Source: Oreocharis arfaki | Lineage: Eukaryota > Chordata > Aves > Passeriformes > Paramythiidae | Direction of reading: 5' to 3' | Assembly: GCA_013398015.1 (NCBI GenBank) | Contig: VZRR01008215.1 | Span: forward strand, 63,674 to 127,673 | Length of the DNA stretch: 64,000 nucleotides | Shown: positions 21,501 to 34,300 of the stretch, one piece after another | Numbering within the stretch: position 1 is the stretch's first letter | Layout: the number at the start of each line of letters is the position of its first letter | Made by a program: the position numbers and the translations under genes | Notes under the pieces: generated by a model | What the model saw: only the letters and a program-made list of their open reading frames with translations | Database searches by the model: none | What the model was told of the DNA's origin: nothing

Positions 21501-24500
21501 CAGAAAGGAAACAACTAAAAGTGGAGAGACTGAAGATTGGGTCATTATAATGGAACATTCTTCCCTATAATTTTTTGGCTCTTCAGTTAAGTCTTGGCAT
21601 TTCTCTGTGTCCCACATCCTCTTGGTTAGGATGGAGCATCTCAGCTGCAGCAAATACAACTTCACAAGTTTTTAGTGCTTAGACACAGAGCTCCTGGGTT
21701 ATCCTCACTCTTCTCTGTCAGAAGACTCTGTAACCATTTGTAGCTTGGAGAGAATATGCATCAAGGCCCAGCTGTAGCAGAATCAGCTTTTAATGCTTTT
21801 GATGAAACAGTGAACGTGGCCCTGGGAATTAACTGGTGTAGTATAGGAAGCTGCTTCTCCCTACTCACTATGCCTCCATTACTAAACTCTTTCAACTTTT
21901 ATGGCTAGTGGGAAGTAATATTCTGTGTGTCAAGTAAAAGCTAACTGTATTTCCAGCTTCAATTCTGGATGGAGTTCTCTTCACTAAATTCTGGTTTGGA
22001 AATGTCCACTGATACAGAGTTTGTGCTCTGCAGGAGTCCAGAGCTTCATTCCCATCTTATCTATCACATCTTAGGGAAATCATATATGATACATATAACA
22101 AGACATGACAGCGTTGTCTTAAGGCATTAATGCACTTTTATCTTTCAGACTGTAAGCTGATGGTTAGGTTTAGATCTTGAAATAAAACCACTTTTTCTGA
22201 GAAGTCACAGAACAGTGGTTGCAAGATCTGATACCTTTGCACGTTCTGTCCTGGATCTGTGTGTGATATTCAAGTGGAAAGGGGTGGGACTGTAAATAGC
22301 CAAGAAGGAGAGAGGGAAATTTTTGTATCTGCTCGCAGACTCAGTGGTTAACTAAGTGCTGGTTAATAATTAATGAAAGCACTCTTCTCAAAAGTGATGT
22401 TGAAGATAAAGTTCTAGCAGTCCAATGTATGGCATGTCATAAGGTGCTCCTAAATAAAACAGGAGCCAGATTTTGTTGCTGTCTCATACCATTACTGCTG
22501 CGTGGTTGTGAACCTCCCATTTTAATGCAGTGGCACAAAAGGGTGAAAGTTTGTGATGGAAGTTGGGGTCTGGTTTGGAAAGGTGCCTATCTGTTGTGCT
22601 TCTTAGATGTTCACTGATATTAAAAGAAGTTCCTGCAGTACAGGAGGAAGACTGAGAGCTGTGAGAATGTAAGAGAGATGTATTTTTGTGCACAGCTGGC
22701 CTCCCTTCTGTATGAAAATCCTTCATGCATTTGGTGGTGGTTTATGCTTGGATTTTCAGACTGATCGGCTTTTTTATAGCCTGCTCTCCTGAAATGTAAA
22801 GCACTGAGTTGCTTCTTTCAAGTGAAGATGTTCCATGTCAAAACTTATTTGGAATTCTAAATAGGTTTTTTTCCCTAAGGCAAATTATCAGTATTTTTCC
22901 CCCTCCATCTACAGACATAGAGAAATAAAACCAGCAGCTATCTCCATAGACAAAAATGGAAAAAGAAGCAATTAAAAGAATTGCTAAGTACCATAATTTG
23001 GTTGCAGGCATTGAAATTTTTTGTGATAGGATTCTAGATTTAGAGAATGAAGTAGGGTTTTCTTGTTCTTTTATATTTTAAATCTGTAACTTCGAAAATG
23101 TTCCTAAAATAGGAAGAATTCATTCCCTTCTGAGATGAGGAATCATAATCTGCTGGGAAGAAAAGGGCAAAAATTGAGAAGTAAATCAATTGAGCACCTC
23201 TAAGAGGAGTCATTTAAGTTATTTATCTTCAGAAAGAAAAAGAGTGGAGCAATTAGGAGAATGACATCATCTGTGTTCTGCAGTGGGTTCTTGTGCTCAG
23301 TTTGTGTGAGATATTTCTTAAACCCTCTTTGCCTCTGGTTTCTCTGAAACATTAAGAATTGCCTTCTGATCACTGCAAAAAGCTTTATGAGCCACAAAAG
23401 ACTTGGGATGATAAAAAAGCTTCCACTGAGACAAAAATGCAGGGGTGGACCTTAGCTCCCTGAAGTCTGTACCAGAACTCCTAGAACTTGAGAGGTACAA
23501 ATGTGTTTGCACACAGAACCACCCCAAAAATGCAGGCTCAGCTGCAAAAGAGCTTCAGAGCTGTCGGTGTCTCTGACTGGCTGCTTGATCGGAGTTGGTC
23601 CCTTCCTGTTTCTGTTCGCCCCTTCCCTGTGAGGCACTCCCTCTGATCACCTGCAGTGGTTTGAACTACTGCTGCAAAGGATTGTCTTTCATTTAAGAAG
23701 GTGGAATCTCATCATTTAAATCTCTTTTGCTGTTCAGCATATCCTCAAAAACCGCAGGCATTCGGTTATTAAACACGGGGTGGGCACGAGCACCCTCAGC
23801 ATCCTTAAATCCAGTCAGGAAGGGATTTGGAAGGCTGAGGTTTGGACTACACCGAGCCAGGGGAAGGAGCTGTCACTCAGCACAGATCTGTTTATGAATA
23901 CTGCTCTCCAGAAGACAACTGACAATTGTAATGGGGCTAATTCTTCTAGCAGCACTGGCACAACACCATCAGGGCTGTCTGGCGCTGCACAGGGTATTTC
24001 TTCCATGAAAGAAAACTAATCCTGAGCAAGACAGTTTTAGTGTGACTTATGTTCCTTGAAGTGCTATTACAGCAAGTAAAACAAGTGGCATCATTTCTCA
24101 GTGTTTTAAAATAAGCTCCACTGAAATCAATATGGATTTATTCCTTGTCTCTTTCCACAGCACCCAGGAGGAGCTTTCCATTCCACTTTCAGACAAAAAT
24201 CTATCTTCATTTAGTGGATGTTATGTATTGCACCTGCTGTAAAACAGAACTGTGCATTTGACTGACTGCCTCGAACCTCAGTCCTGCCCCCGAGCAATTG
24301 CAGCTGCCTCAGTGGTGACGGCTGGTGCCCCTCACGGATCTAGAACTAACTCTCATGCTAGGCTTAACACATTCTAATTTCCATTAAATCATGGTTTCAC
24401 CTCCTTTTTAATATGAAAGTGTGATTTCTATTCATATTTTTTTCCATTCATGATCTGAGTAATGCCTGACGTTTTTGTTTAACGAATGTGAAGTCCTGTC

Positions 24501-27290
24501 TTGTGTAAGATGTCCAAAGGCTGCATTTGGTGACGTGGGTTTTTCAGGACGTTATGGTTTGCAGTTTAAAAATCAGAAGTCAAATTTGGTTGTAGTGGGA
24601 GTTTGTTTAGCTGGAGCTGTATGAGAAGATTACGACCTTACTTGTATTTTTCCCTACTGGAAGCAGACACTTTCCAAAGCACTTCAGCTGGGGAGGCAGA
24701 GTGCGAGCTGTTTATTTTCAGTGGCATCTCCATGGTTCCAAACCCCTTATCTAGACTCTTCATGGGCTATAACTGGGTAATTAAAAAGCAGGGTTTAGGT
24801 CAGCTGCTTCTGGCTTCAGCGTGGGATAAATGCATGTTTTGGAGCAACTTAATGTGGCGTGGCTTTTAGGACAGCAGTTTCTTCGAGCAGGGACTTTGGG
24901 GCAACTTGGGGCCAGAAACTGAAGCTTCACTAAGAAATGGCCCTGGAGCAAAACATAATGTTTTGAGCATCAAAGTGTCACCAGATTCTGTGCTATCCTG
25001 AAGGCTGTAGCTACTCTTTCAGAGCCTTATTCCCAAGAAACAGCTCAGCCAGCCCAAGAGCATCACATCTGGCCTTTTTAGAGAAAATTCCCTGACTGAA
25101 TGGCAGGTTCTCAGCTGGCTGACACAAATAAGAACAATGGTAACAGAGCAGGGATTCTTTTTGTACTGCTTATTATTATTGCAATAATCTGACACGCAGT
25201 TACTTGCTAACAGAAATGTTAAAGCTACTTCTGGTTATCTGTACCAAGTGATTGCCCAGAGCCAGTACCAGAGAGCACCAGAAGTGAATCTGGATTCACT
25301 CAAGGTGCTTGTCAAACCCAGATCTCAGGCTCCCGGGAGAGTTGCTCGCTGCAGGATGAGATGCAGATGCTATCACTGCCTCACAGACACTTCATTAGTA
25401 TTAAACCTTGCACTAGAGGTGGTGGGATTGGCTGTGTTTTGATGAAACCAGGGCGTTATTTTGAAAAGGGAAGAGGAACTGAGAGCAGGTTTTACAGCTG
25501 CTGTATAGCTGATTTCATACTTTTTCACTCTGTCATAGTATTTCACTGCATTTTTATCTAAGTGTAGGTAAGTAGGTGATGAGCAACAGCTGCTGATAGC
25601 TGTGGGCTTGAGGTTTGAGAAGTGTGACACCAAAATTCAGAACAAACTCTGCTACACGTCAGGTGTTCAAGTATCATTTTTAAGCTCCTAAAAGCTACAC
25701 CGTTTAGGTGCAGATTTGTCTCTCTTTCAGAGAGTAGCTTATCAAACCCTGAAGAGCACTTGCCTGGAGTGCAGAGCAGGGCAGGACATGCTCAGGTACT
25801 GCCTGTGCTCACTGTCATCGACTCAGAGTGCTGAGCACAGTGAGGCAGATTTTGAAATGGAAAGGTTCTACAGGTGCTTGTTTTCTGTCCAGCTCTTGCT
25901 GATGACTGAGCCTGGCTGAGCTGCTGTAGCAACAGATCCCAAAGCAGAGTCCTGATGTGCCTCACTCTATCGAGGCTGGGCCTCTGCAAGCAGATCTGCT
26001 CCAGAAGGGAGAGAGAAGATGCTTCGCTCCCATCTGAAAAGGGGTTTGACAGATATCACACAGCAAACTTCCTTCCCCCTTCCTTTATCTGCCTTGTGGC
26101 TGAGTGGAAGTGCTCAGTTATATCAGAATATGGCAGAGCTCCCTCACACCACAGCAGATGTCTGCAGTAACGAGGAGAGGGCAGGGGTGACCTCCAGCTC
26201 TGAAATACAAGGCCACAGAGGGGACAGAGGAAAGGCAAAACCAAAGGGTCATAAATCAAGGCCTGTGCAGCAGGGTGTGTAGTGGTGCCTGTAGCAGCTG
26301 TTCTTGGCAGAGGTGAGCCAATTCCTCCTGAATGAGGAACCCTCTTTCACTATACTGCTCCTGAAACAAGTTTGGGGAGGGTCTTCTGCAAGGAGAGTCT
26401 GCTGCAAATTGAATGATGCCGTGTTTTCCTCCTGAGTGTTCAAAACACACTGACCTGCATCACACAATATTTTGCAAATGAGCACATGAATCTTGACTGA
26501 ATGAAAGCATTTGCAATTAAGCATGGAATTAGTGCTCACTACTATTCTGCAAGCAGGCAGCTGTCTTAATAGGACTCAAGAACAGCTTGAGGATCAAATC
26601 TAGTAGGGAGACCTGAGAGCTCCTCTGCCCTGCTCTACTGGCACCCAGGTGCAGCAGGCAGAGGAAAGGGAGCAAGAGGTCCCATTTCTGCTCAGAAAAC
26701 TGATCCAGGCTGGTCCACAGCCCAGCTGCCCTAATGATTTTCTGCCATGGCTGGTGGTGGCTTTCAGAACTAGGATTTGAATGTGCCCAGCAGGAGGGTC
26801 CACTTGCCTTCTGTGAAACAAACTACATGGTATGCTAGAGTCTAAAGCCTTGTGGGATGGGTCATGGATCTGCTGAGCGGCTCTAAGCTTCCACTTCAAT
26901 TAATATTGTGAAATAATACTAATCCATATAAGTGCTATTGATAGATTGTATTTCCCTGTGCTTTCAGAAGTAGAGAAGGACACCAGAAGTGACTGGAGAA
27001 CAAAACCACACTGAAATCAGTCATCTGGATATGGTTTAAGACTGTTTGAAGCTCAGCTGCACACACTGGGGACAGGAGCTGGTAAAGCCATACAGCCCTT
27101 CACTTTTCTTTGAGCAGTTTGCCTTCGATCTGACCTTTGTGACAGATGCAGTACAGAACTGAAAGGTTCTGGACTGATGCTTCTCTTAGCAGGTACCAAG
27201 CAACACTTCAGTTGTTAAAAAAAACTAAAAGAATCAAACAGGAGTTATTCAAAAATGTAATGCACTTTTCTTTTCATTTTGAATTAATCA
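18560..27290. other. Gene-free convergent intergenic region between TMEM63A and EPHX1
   Basis: No exon-like, RNA-gene-like or full transposon signal is recognised. Overlapping ORFs on both strands near 20277-20936 resemble no family I know and have no splice or initiation context. A short imperfect duplication containing CAGGGGGCTGTG lies at about 19131-19160. Several isolated AATAAA motifs (for example near 19461 and 20236) could be alternative TMEM63A 3' ends. Confidence 0.6.
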
Positions 27291-27294
27291 GGTT

Positions 27295-27300
27295 TTTATT
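27295..27300 (-). terminator. EPHX1: Candidate EPHX1 polyadenylation signal
   Basis: TTTATT on the + strand is AATAAA on the - strand. It is the first canonical signal I see after the EPHX1 stop at 28080, which would give a 3' UTR of about 780 bases. The downstream sequence is not strongly GU-rich, so confidence is limited. Confidence 0.4.
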
Positions 27301-27616
27301 CTTTAGTAAGAGGTATTTACAATACCCTGCCAAAGCAGTGCAAAGCCACAGTGTGTTGAGCCTACCTAGGGCTATGATTTAACTTCAGAGTACAAATACA
27401 GTGCAGACATAGCTGGGGCTGGAGTTACTCCCACCCAACCCCTCCCCCTGGTCCGAGCTACAGGCACCTGTGTGTTTCAGCTGCTCCTCACATCTCCCAG
27501 GAGCCTGGCACAGGGCACTCCAGCTTCTTCACAGCCAGGAAACTGCTCTACAGCCCTGGCTGGAAGAGAAAGGCAGCCAGCAGAAGGCAGTCTGAAGGTA
27601 CTGTAGATCATCAAGG

Positions 27617-27640
27617 TTGATTGATGGATTGATTGATTGA
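27617..27640 (+). repeat. Short (TTGA)n microsatellite
   Basis: Six TTGA-type units, one of them mutated to TGGA, inside the probable EPHX1 3' UTR interval. Confidence 0.85.
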
Positions 27641-28079
27641 CGCACTCATGCAAGTTAGGTCCTGCCAGGCTGCTCCCCACCCTTTATGTGAGGAACTTCA
27701 GACTTACAGCAACTCAAACTTTACTGCTGCCATAAAAATAAAGGCCTTTCATAACAATTAAACTGTTATTAGGTAAGTTAGTAGTTGTGAGGTCTATTTT
27801 TCAATCTCAAAGCAAGAGTCAAGGATACTACAGAACATGTTTTAGAAGACAGCCAAGTACTCTTCATGTTACCTTCTTAGCCTTGCTGAACAAAAAAACC
27901 CCAACCCAAAATCAATTGGCCCCCATGGCTGTATCTCATGGAGATACACTGCATTTTTCTTGCTCTCCTTGCTCACATCTGGTCAATAATAAGTTCTAAT
28001 TACATGGATTACATTAGACTTAGTAAGCCCTGTACATGTGCTAAGCTAAAAGTAATTACCCTGCTGTTTCTTAGGGATG

Positions 28080-28305
28080 TTATTCCCCTTTCTTTTTCCA
28101 GAGTTGCTCTTTCTCTACTTTCTCAACAAATTGCAGAATATCTTTAGCAAGAAGTTCAGGTTCCTCGAAAGCTGCAAAATGGCCACCTCGAGGCATGAAG
28201 TGGAAGGAGACGATGTTGGTGTATTTCTTCTTGGCCCAAGCCTGGGGTGTGTGCAGGATTTCATTAGGGAAGGAGGCAATGCCAGTGGGTACCTGTACTG
28301 GGACC
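28080..28305 (-). CDS. EPHX1: EPHX1 terminal coding exon (acid and base of the triad)
   Basis: Acceptor CTCTCAG ends at 28306. Encodes VPVQVPTGIASFPNEILHTP, RGGHFAAFEEPELLAKDILQ and a basic end EKEQLWKKKGE before TAA at 28080-28082. It contains the catalytic Glu (NEILHTP) and His (GGHFAAFEEP). The last residues form a dilysine KKXX pattern. Confidence 0.95.
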
Positions 28306-31300
28306 CTGAGAGAGGAGAGAGAATCATGGTAATCTTCCAAACACTTAAACCTGCAACAAATCAAAAGTCCCAAGGAAATGTTCCTAAACATTCGGGCACA
28401 CTGTTGTTAGATAATTAAAATTTGGCTTCCAGATCCTAAAACTGAAGACAAAACTCAAATTCCTCAGAAAAAAAACTTCTAGTTTTTTTTGCACACAGTG
28501 AACTTAAGACAATTTTGCAAGGCATCCAAGGTATGAGGCTCAGAAGCATGGAAATGGAAAGGAAAGCCCTAGGAGCTGGTGGGCAGCAAATTTCCTCTTG
28601 CTGCACCTAGGGGTAAAATTAAGGGGCAAGCACACAATTTGGTAAGGGCTGGAGAGAGATTTACAGAGAAGATAACCACTCAACTATGCTAAGCCTGGCA
28701 GGACAACTGGAGGGGAGGCAGAGGAAGAATTACTTCAAAGGGGGAGAGAGGAGAGGAATAACAATAATTTAGACTAGTTCAGAAGCAACATTTCTAAATG
28801 CAAGGCCATACCTTAGTAGCTCTTGCTTTTAACTGGCACAAATGCACACTACAGAACATCCTGCACATTAGGAGGTGTAAGGAAGCAACTGGATTTGAGG
28901 GGAAGAGTGTCTTATAAAGTGGAATGATCTGTGCTTGTTATAACAGCTACATTTTCTAGGTTTAACTATCCCACACACATAGGATGCATTGTCAGAAATG
29001 ACAGACTTTAAAATATAGATACAGAAAGTGTTGGGCACGTAGCCACTGGAAGCCTGAGGTCAGAATTTTACACAAGACTTCGAGACTCTGTCCTCTAGGC
29101 ACATAGAAGCTCACTCAGCTCATCTCATGCAGGCAGAACCAGAGCAAGACACTGCCCACAGCGTAGCCACAACAGCTTCAGGAACTGAGTCAGCTTCCTG
29201 AGAGCATCATTTCACAGCTAAATAAATACCATGGCACTAAGCTGTGGTTGCAAATACCTCGGGGCAGGTTTAGGCCTTCACTCATACTCAAGCTGACACA
29301 AGTATATGCAACCAAGCTGCTGTCTTAAGAGTCTGAGCAGCAGCAGGCACATCAGTCTCACTGGCTCCTGAATGATGCAGTTTGTCAGTAGGCTGAAGCT
29401 GCTTCCAAAGGAAGGACTTAAGCCTTTTGCAGAAATAGGCAAAGTGTGTCCAGAAGAGTACTAAAACTACAACGAACTAAACTAAACAGAACTGACTGCG
29501 TGACTCAGTCACAGGCTAATTTAGTAACTGAAATAAAATCGGGAAGTACTGGATGGCTCATGCATGGGAGGCCCTCAAGCAGTGCCTCCAGCCAGATCTC
29601 CTCACTGATGGTTCAGGATTCCTACCTAAGCACCGTGTTTTCCAAGCACAACACAGTTCATCAACTACCAGGTCTGTCCTATAGAGGAGTACTGTGATAA
29701 AGCAGTGCTTTCCCTCAGCGTTCAGAAACCTACAAGGCATGAGCAATCCATCTGCAACCATAAAATTAAGATGGGGCAAAAGACTTAAAGAGAAGAAGCC
29801 ACACTTACTTTTCATGTTTCTGTGTGCCTATCCCCTTCTGAAAGTTTTCTTTGTAGAAACGCATCGAGGAGACAATGCAGCCTGACACCCAGTAGATCAT
29901 GACATTGGTGAGCAGATCATCCAGGCTGAACTTCCTGAAGAGGCAAGCCCCAGAGAATGATTAATTAGAACTGAATGCTGATTTGCATCACTTTAGCAGG
30001 GACTTGACTTTGGTTTGGTTTTAAGGAGGAAAAAACCAAAAGTTACTGGAAAAAAATAGTTAACTTGGTTAAGAGTGGAGAGGTGAAGTCACTACTGCCC
30101 CTCTGTCTGCCAGTGACCAACTAAGGATGCTAGAGGCTTTTGGACACACACTGGGAAGTGACATTTTAACTCCTACAGGGAAGGCAGACTCCAACAAGCA
30201 CCTTATGCTGCAGCATGGCTGTCTCTCCTGTCCACAGACTGGGAGGGTGGGAGCAGAACAGCACATTCAACAGCTTGTGCCATTTATTAATGATCATCTG
30301 AAATGCTACCGTGAGCCTTCAACAGAGCCATCACACACCAACATGTGCTGTAAACAGTGCATGTTTCACATCAAATTATTAGCTGCATGCAGTGCAAACA
30401 TTCCATTCAAATCTGCTGCCACTGGGCCTTTCCATAGCATGCCCCATCCCTCCATTCCTGCCAGGTAGTTCTCAGAGGGGATTTCATCTCTGATTTCTGC
30501 TGCACACTAAACATAATCCTTTATTAGCAAATGGTAGGTAGATGAAGCAGTAACAATCAATCCAAAGCCAATTCACAGTGAGTTAATTGTTATTATTACA
30601 ATGAATCATGAGTTCCCAGCATCTTAATGTGGGTTAAACTTTTGGTCCTAATGACATTCTTCCCCCAGGTCAGTTTCTAACATCCAGGAGTTGCAGGGTG
30701 TATTTCTTTCCTAGGAGATCAAAGTGGGAAGGGAATCCATCACCTTCCATGGCCTGTTTGCCTCTCTCTGTGCTGTAGTGCAACCCTGCACCAGCTGCAG
30801 TCACTACAGACTCCCTGAGGTGTGAGGTGACCACTTCAGACAAACCTCTTCAGATGACTCTGGGCTTAGTCACCTCACCCAAAACGGCGGGAGAGAAAGG
30901 GCTTACCTCTCTAGTCCTCCATCCTCTAGATTCCGGAATTCCATATCAGTCCACGAAGAAAACTTCTCCAAGATGTATGCAGCCAGTCCTACAGGCGAGT
31001 CATTCAAACCACAGCCTGTAAAGGGGGAGGAAAATTTAACTAAAATTGTGATATCCAACTACTGAGAGTGTTAGAGAAGCTGCCTATTATAACACAGGGG
31101 ATGTAACTTCACAAAGCTGTTCCATCAGCTGCTTTCTTAAATAAATTAATTAAATAGTATAATGAGTCGGAGCCATTTAATGCCACATGACAAACTGAGA
31201 GTATCTGCAAAGGAGCAGGCTCCACATTAGCTCACACTGAACGTTTTTTGAACTGATGTAACAGTATTGGATTTCTGCTGGCTTTTCTTTTTTTCTGGTA

Positions 31301-34300
31301 AGCTAATAAGATTAAGCTCTATGTGCCAAGGAGGGTTTGCTTCCATTAATCTGGAAGTTGTCATGTATTAAACAGCATTACAGAGCCAAACCCCACATGC
31401 CTACACATGACCAGGAGGATTTTGCAGCATTATCTAACAGCAAAAACATTTCAAGGATTATTAGAAAGTCATTAAGGAACAGCAAGGCTCTACTAAATGG
31501 TCCATCTTCTGAATTAGCAACAGCAAACTGCCTTCTTGTAGAACAAGCCTTAATATAGACTTTGTAGTGTGCTTTTCTCGGACAGAAGAAACACACCTGC
31601 ACTTGGAACTTCGATCTCTGAAATACAGGGACTGTAAACTGTCCCAGCTTCTCAGCAGAACAGGAGAAAAAGCTGTTCCCAAGGAACAGCAACTCATTTG
31701 AAGTTCCACCCATGCCACTCAGCCTTCCAGGAAGATGCCTAACACAGCAGCTGGCACAATTCCATCAGTAATTGCTATTTAAACAGGACAGTGGAGTTTC
31801 AGTTATTAAGCAACTACCACTGGTCACTGAAAAGGCAAGTGTTTGAAAAAGTTCTGTTCAGCATTCTTTCCAGATCTGCTGGACATGACAAGCAGTAGCC
31901 TGTTCTCATCTGCTTACTGTGAGTAGAGTACATCTGTTCACATAGGAAAAAACCCTGATATTGGCCCTAAGAGCACTTGGAATACAGGCATTTCTGTCAG
32001 AGATTTCTTCAGAGTGCTTTTCTCCTTTCAGGAACCTGCCACTGCCCTGCTCCTCTCCTCTTTGTCCTGAGGATCGCAGGAATGATCCAGCTCCCACAGC
32101 ATGAACTGGCTGCTGGTTCCCAGTCTGCTCTGACACACCACACATGACTGGTAAAGGCAAGAATCAGCCAAAATTCTGATTGCAAAGGAGCATGGCTTAG
32201 GCATCTTTCAGCCATTAGTTTCCCTCTCTTTCCTAAAGCACAAAAGACGGGCAATTTTTAGAAATCAAAACTCAACGGAAGCAAAATTATTTTAAATCCA
32301 TAAAATTATCCTTTTCCCTACACATTTTAAGAACATACCTGCCTAAGTAGGTAAGCTTATGGAAAACCATTAAGAAATATTTTCCTTAGCTATGTTTTTA
32401 ATAAAATCCATCAGTGAATTGCTGCTGCACTAAACTAAAATGTAGTCAGTACTGACTCAGTTGTCCAATTCAGTCACAAAAGTTGTTTTTAAAATAGAAA
32501 CACTTAATACTCAGATACTTTAAGCAGTTAAACCATCTGAGTGACTAGCTCATCTAGAAAGAACATTCATAGCTACAATTTTTTTCCTTGAAAGTCTGCA
32601 AGTGATTCAGAACAATGAGTGAAGTGAAATTTGATTTTACTTCTCAGGTATTACTTATCCCTATAATAAATAAGCTACATTGTGTGCTGAGACAGCTAAA
32701 AGCTTCTTGTAGTTTACATTATTTGAATGTGATCCATTCTCTGAAAAGAAACTATCTTTTGCTCTCAGCAGAGCTGCATTTGAAACGGAATTGCAGTCCC
32801 CAGTGATAGCAGAAGTGGAAAAATATTAAACAATCTATTTTATTTATGAAAACTGGAAAATGAGGTCAGTGGCACTTGGAGCATGCTCAGTTTGTAATGT
32901 GCAGATACACTGCAAAAAAAAAATATTATCTTCTGCATATTTTTAGCAGCACGTTTTGTTTCTATGAAAGCACAGCTAAAGTGAAGAGACTTAAGCATTC
33001 TGAGCTCAGAAGGTTGTGGGGGTTTTTTTGTTTGTTTTACCAACAGTATCCGGCTTTGTAGCCTGTATGTGAGCATAGCCAGACTCGGATAAAATCCTGT
33101 AGAGCCCTTTTTTCAAGAAGGGAAACATTCTCCTGACATCTTCATCCTGGAATCCGAAGAGCCCTGGGAAGTACTGGCCCAGCAGGACGGAGAGCAGGTG
33201 AGTGAGTCCCAGCTTCGAAACTGAGGCCATATTTAAATGGAGACCTTTCACATGGCTAAAGACAAAAACAGAAAAAGCCCCACCAGTTAACAAAAAGTTA
33301 ACAGAAGTTCAAAGTTCTTGTATTTAGAGTCATAGAATATGCTGAGTTGGAAGGGACCCACAAGGATCATCAAAGTTCAGCTCCTGGCCCTGCACAGAAC
33401 ACCCCAAGGGTCACACCACGTGCCTGAGAGCGTTGTCCAAACGCTTCTTGAACTCTGCCAGGCTGGTGCTGTGACCTGTAACATTTAAAATGTTTTAACA
33501 GAACTGGACATACTTGAATTCCAGCCTGTTAATTACATCAGGACCTCAGTTGCCCTTTCAGTGTGGCTTTTCACACAAAAATGACAAGTCAGAGGGGCAA
33601 CTGTCAGTAATCAGCAGACACTCCAGGGCACTAAGCCACAAATCCTCCCTGTTTTTTTTCTACAAGTACTTGTCCCGCTCCAGACCTCAGTGAGGCCACT
33701 ACCAAACTACTGCACAACTGCTTGAAAGAAAAAGCATTTAATATAAACTAAAGTGTGTAATTTTGGATCATTGCTAAACACTGAGCATCAAAGAGAGAAA
33801 CTGCACAGTGAGGACTTGGGCAGGAACTCCCAAGTGCAGGAGAAATAACTATTCATGGAGTAAAACAGCTGTACCAATGGGGTACTCACTTGGGAGCTAT
33901 CTGGGCCAGGTTGGTGCAGATGAGCCAGCCCCAGTCACCACCCTGGATGTAGAACTCGTTGAATCCCAGTCTGAGCATCAACTCATAAAAAACAGAAGCG
34001 GCACTCACGGAGTTGAAGTCTGCATTAAAGGAAAAGAACACTTTTGTTGTATTGATTCCACCCACACTTCTGACCCTGAAGCATTGACTCTCCACATCAA
34101 GGCAACATTCGAGTTCCTCAAAAGCTTCAAGTCCAATTCTCCTTGCCTGTCTGACTGACTGTATGGAAGCCCTTGCTCAGCATCCAGGCAGGGTCTAGAG
34201 AGCAAGCAGAAAACCATGAGGAGGACAAACTCCAGCCTTTGCTGCAGACTGGTGCTCTCCTGGTTGTCCATGCCCTTGCCCCAACAAGGAGCTGCCAGAG

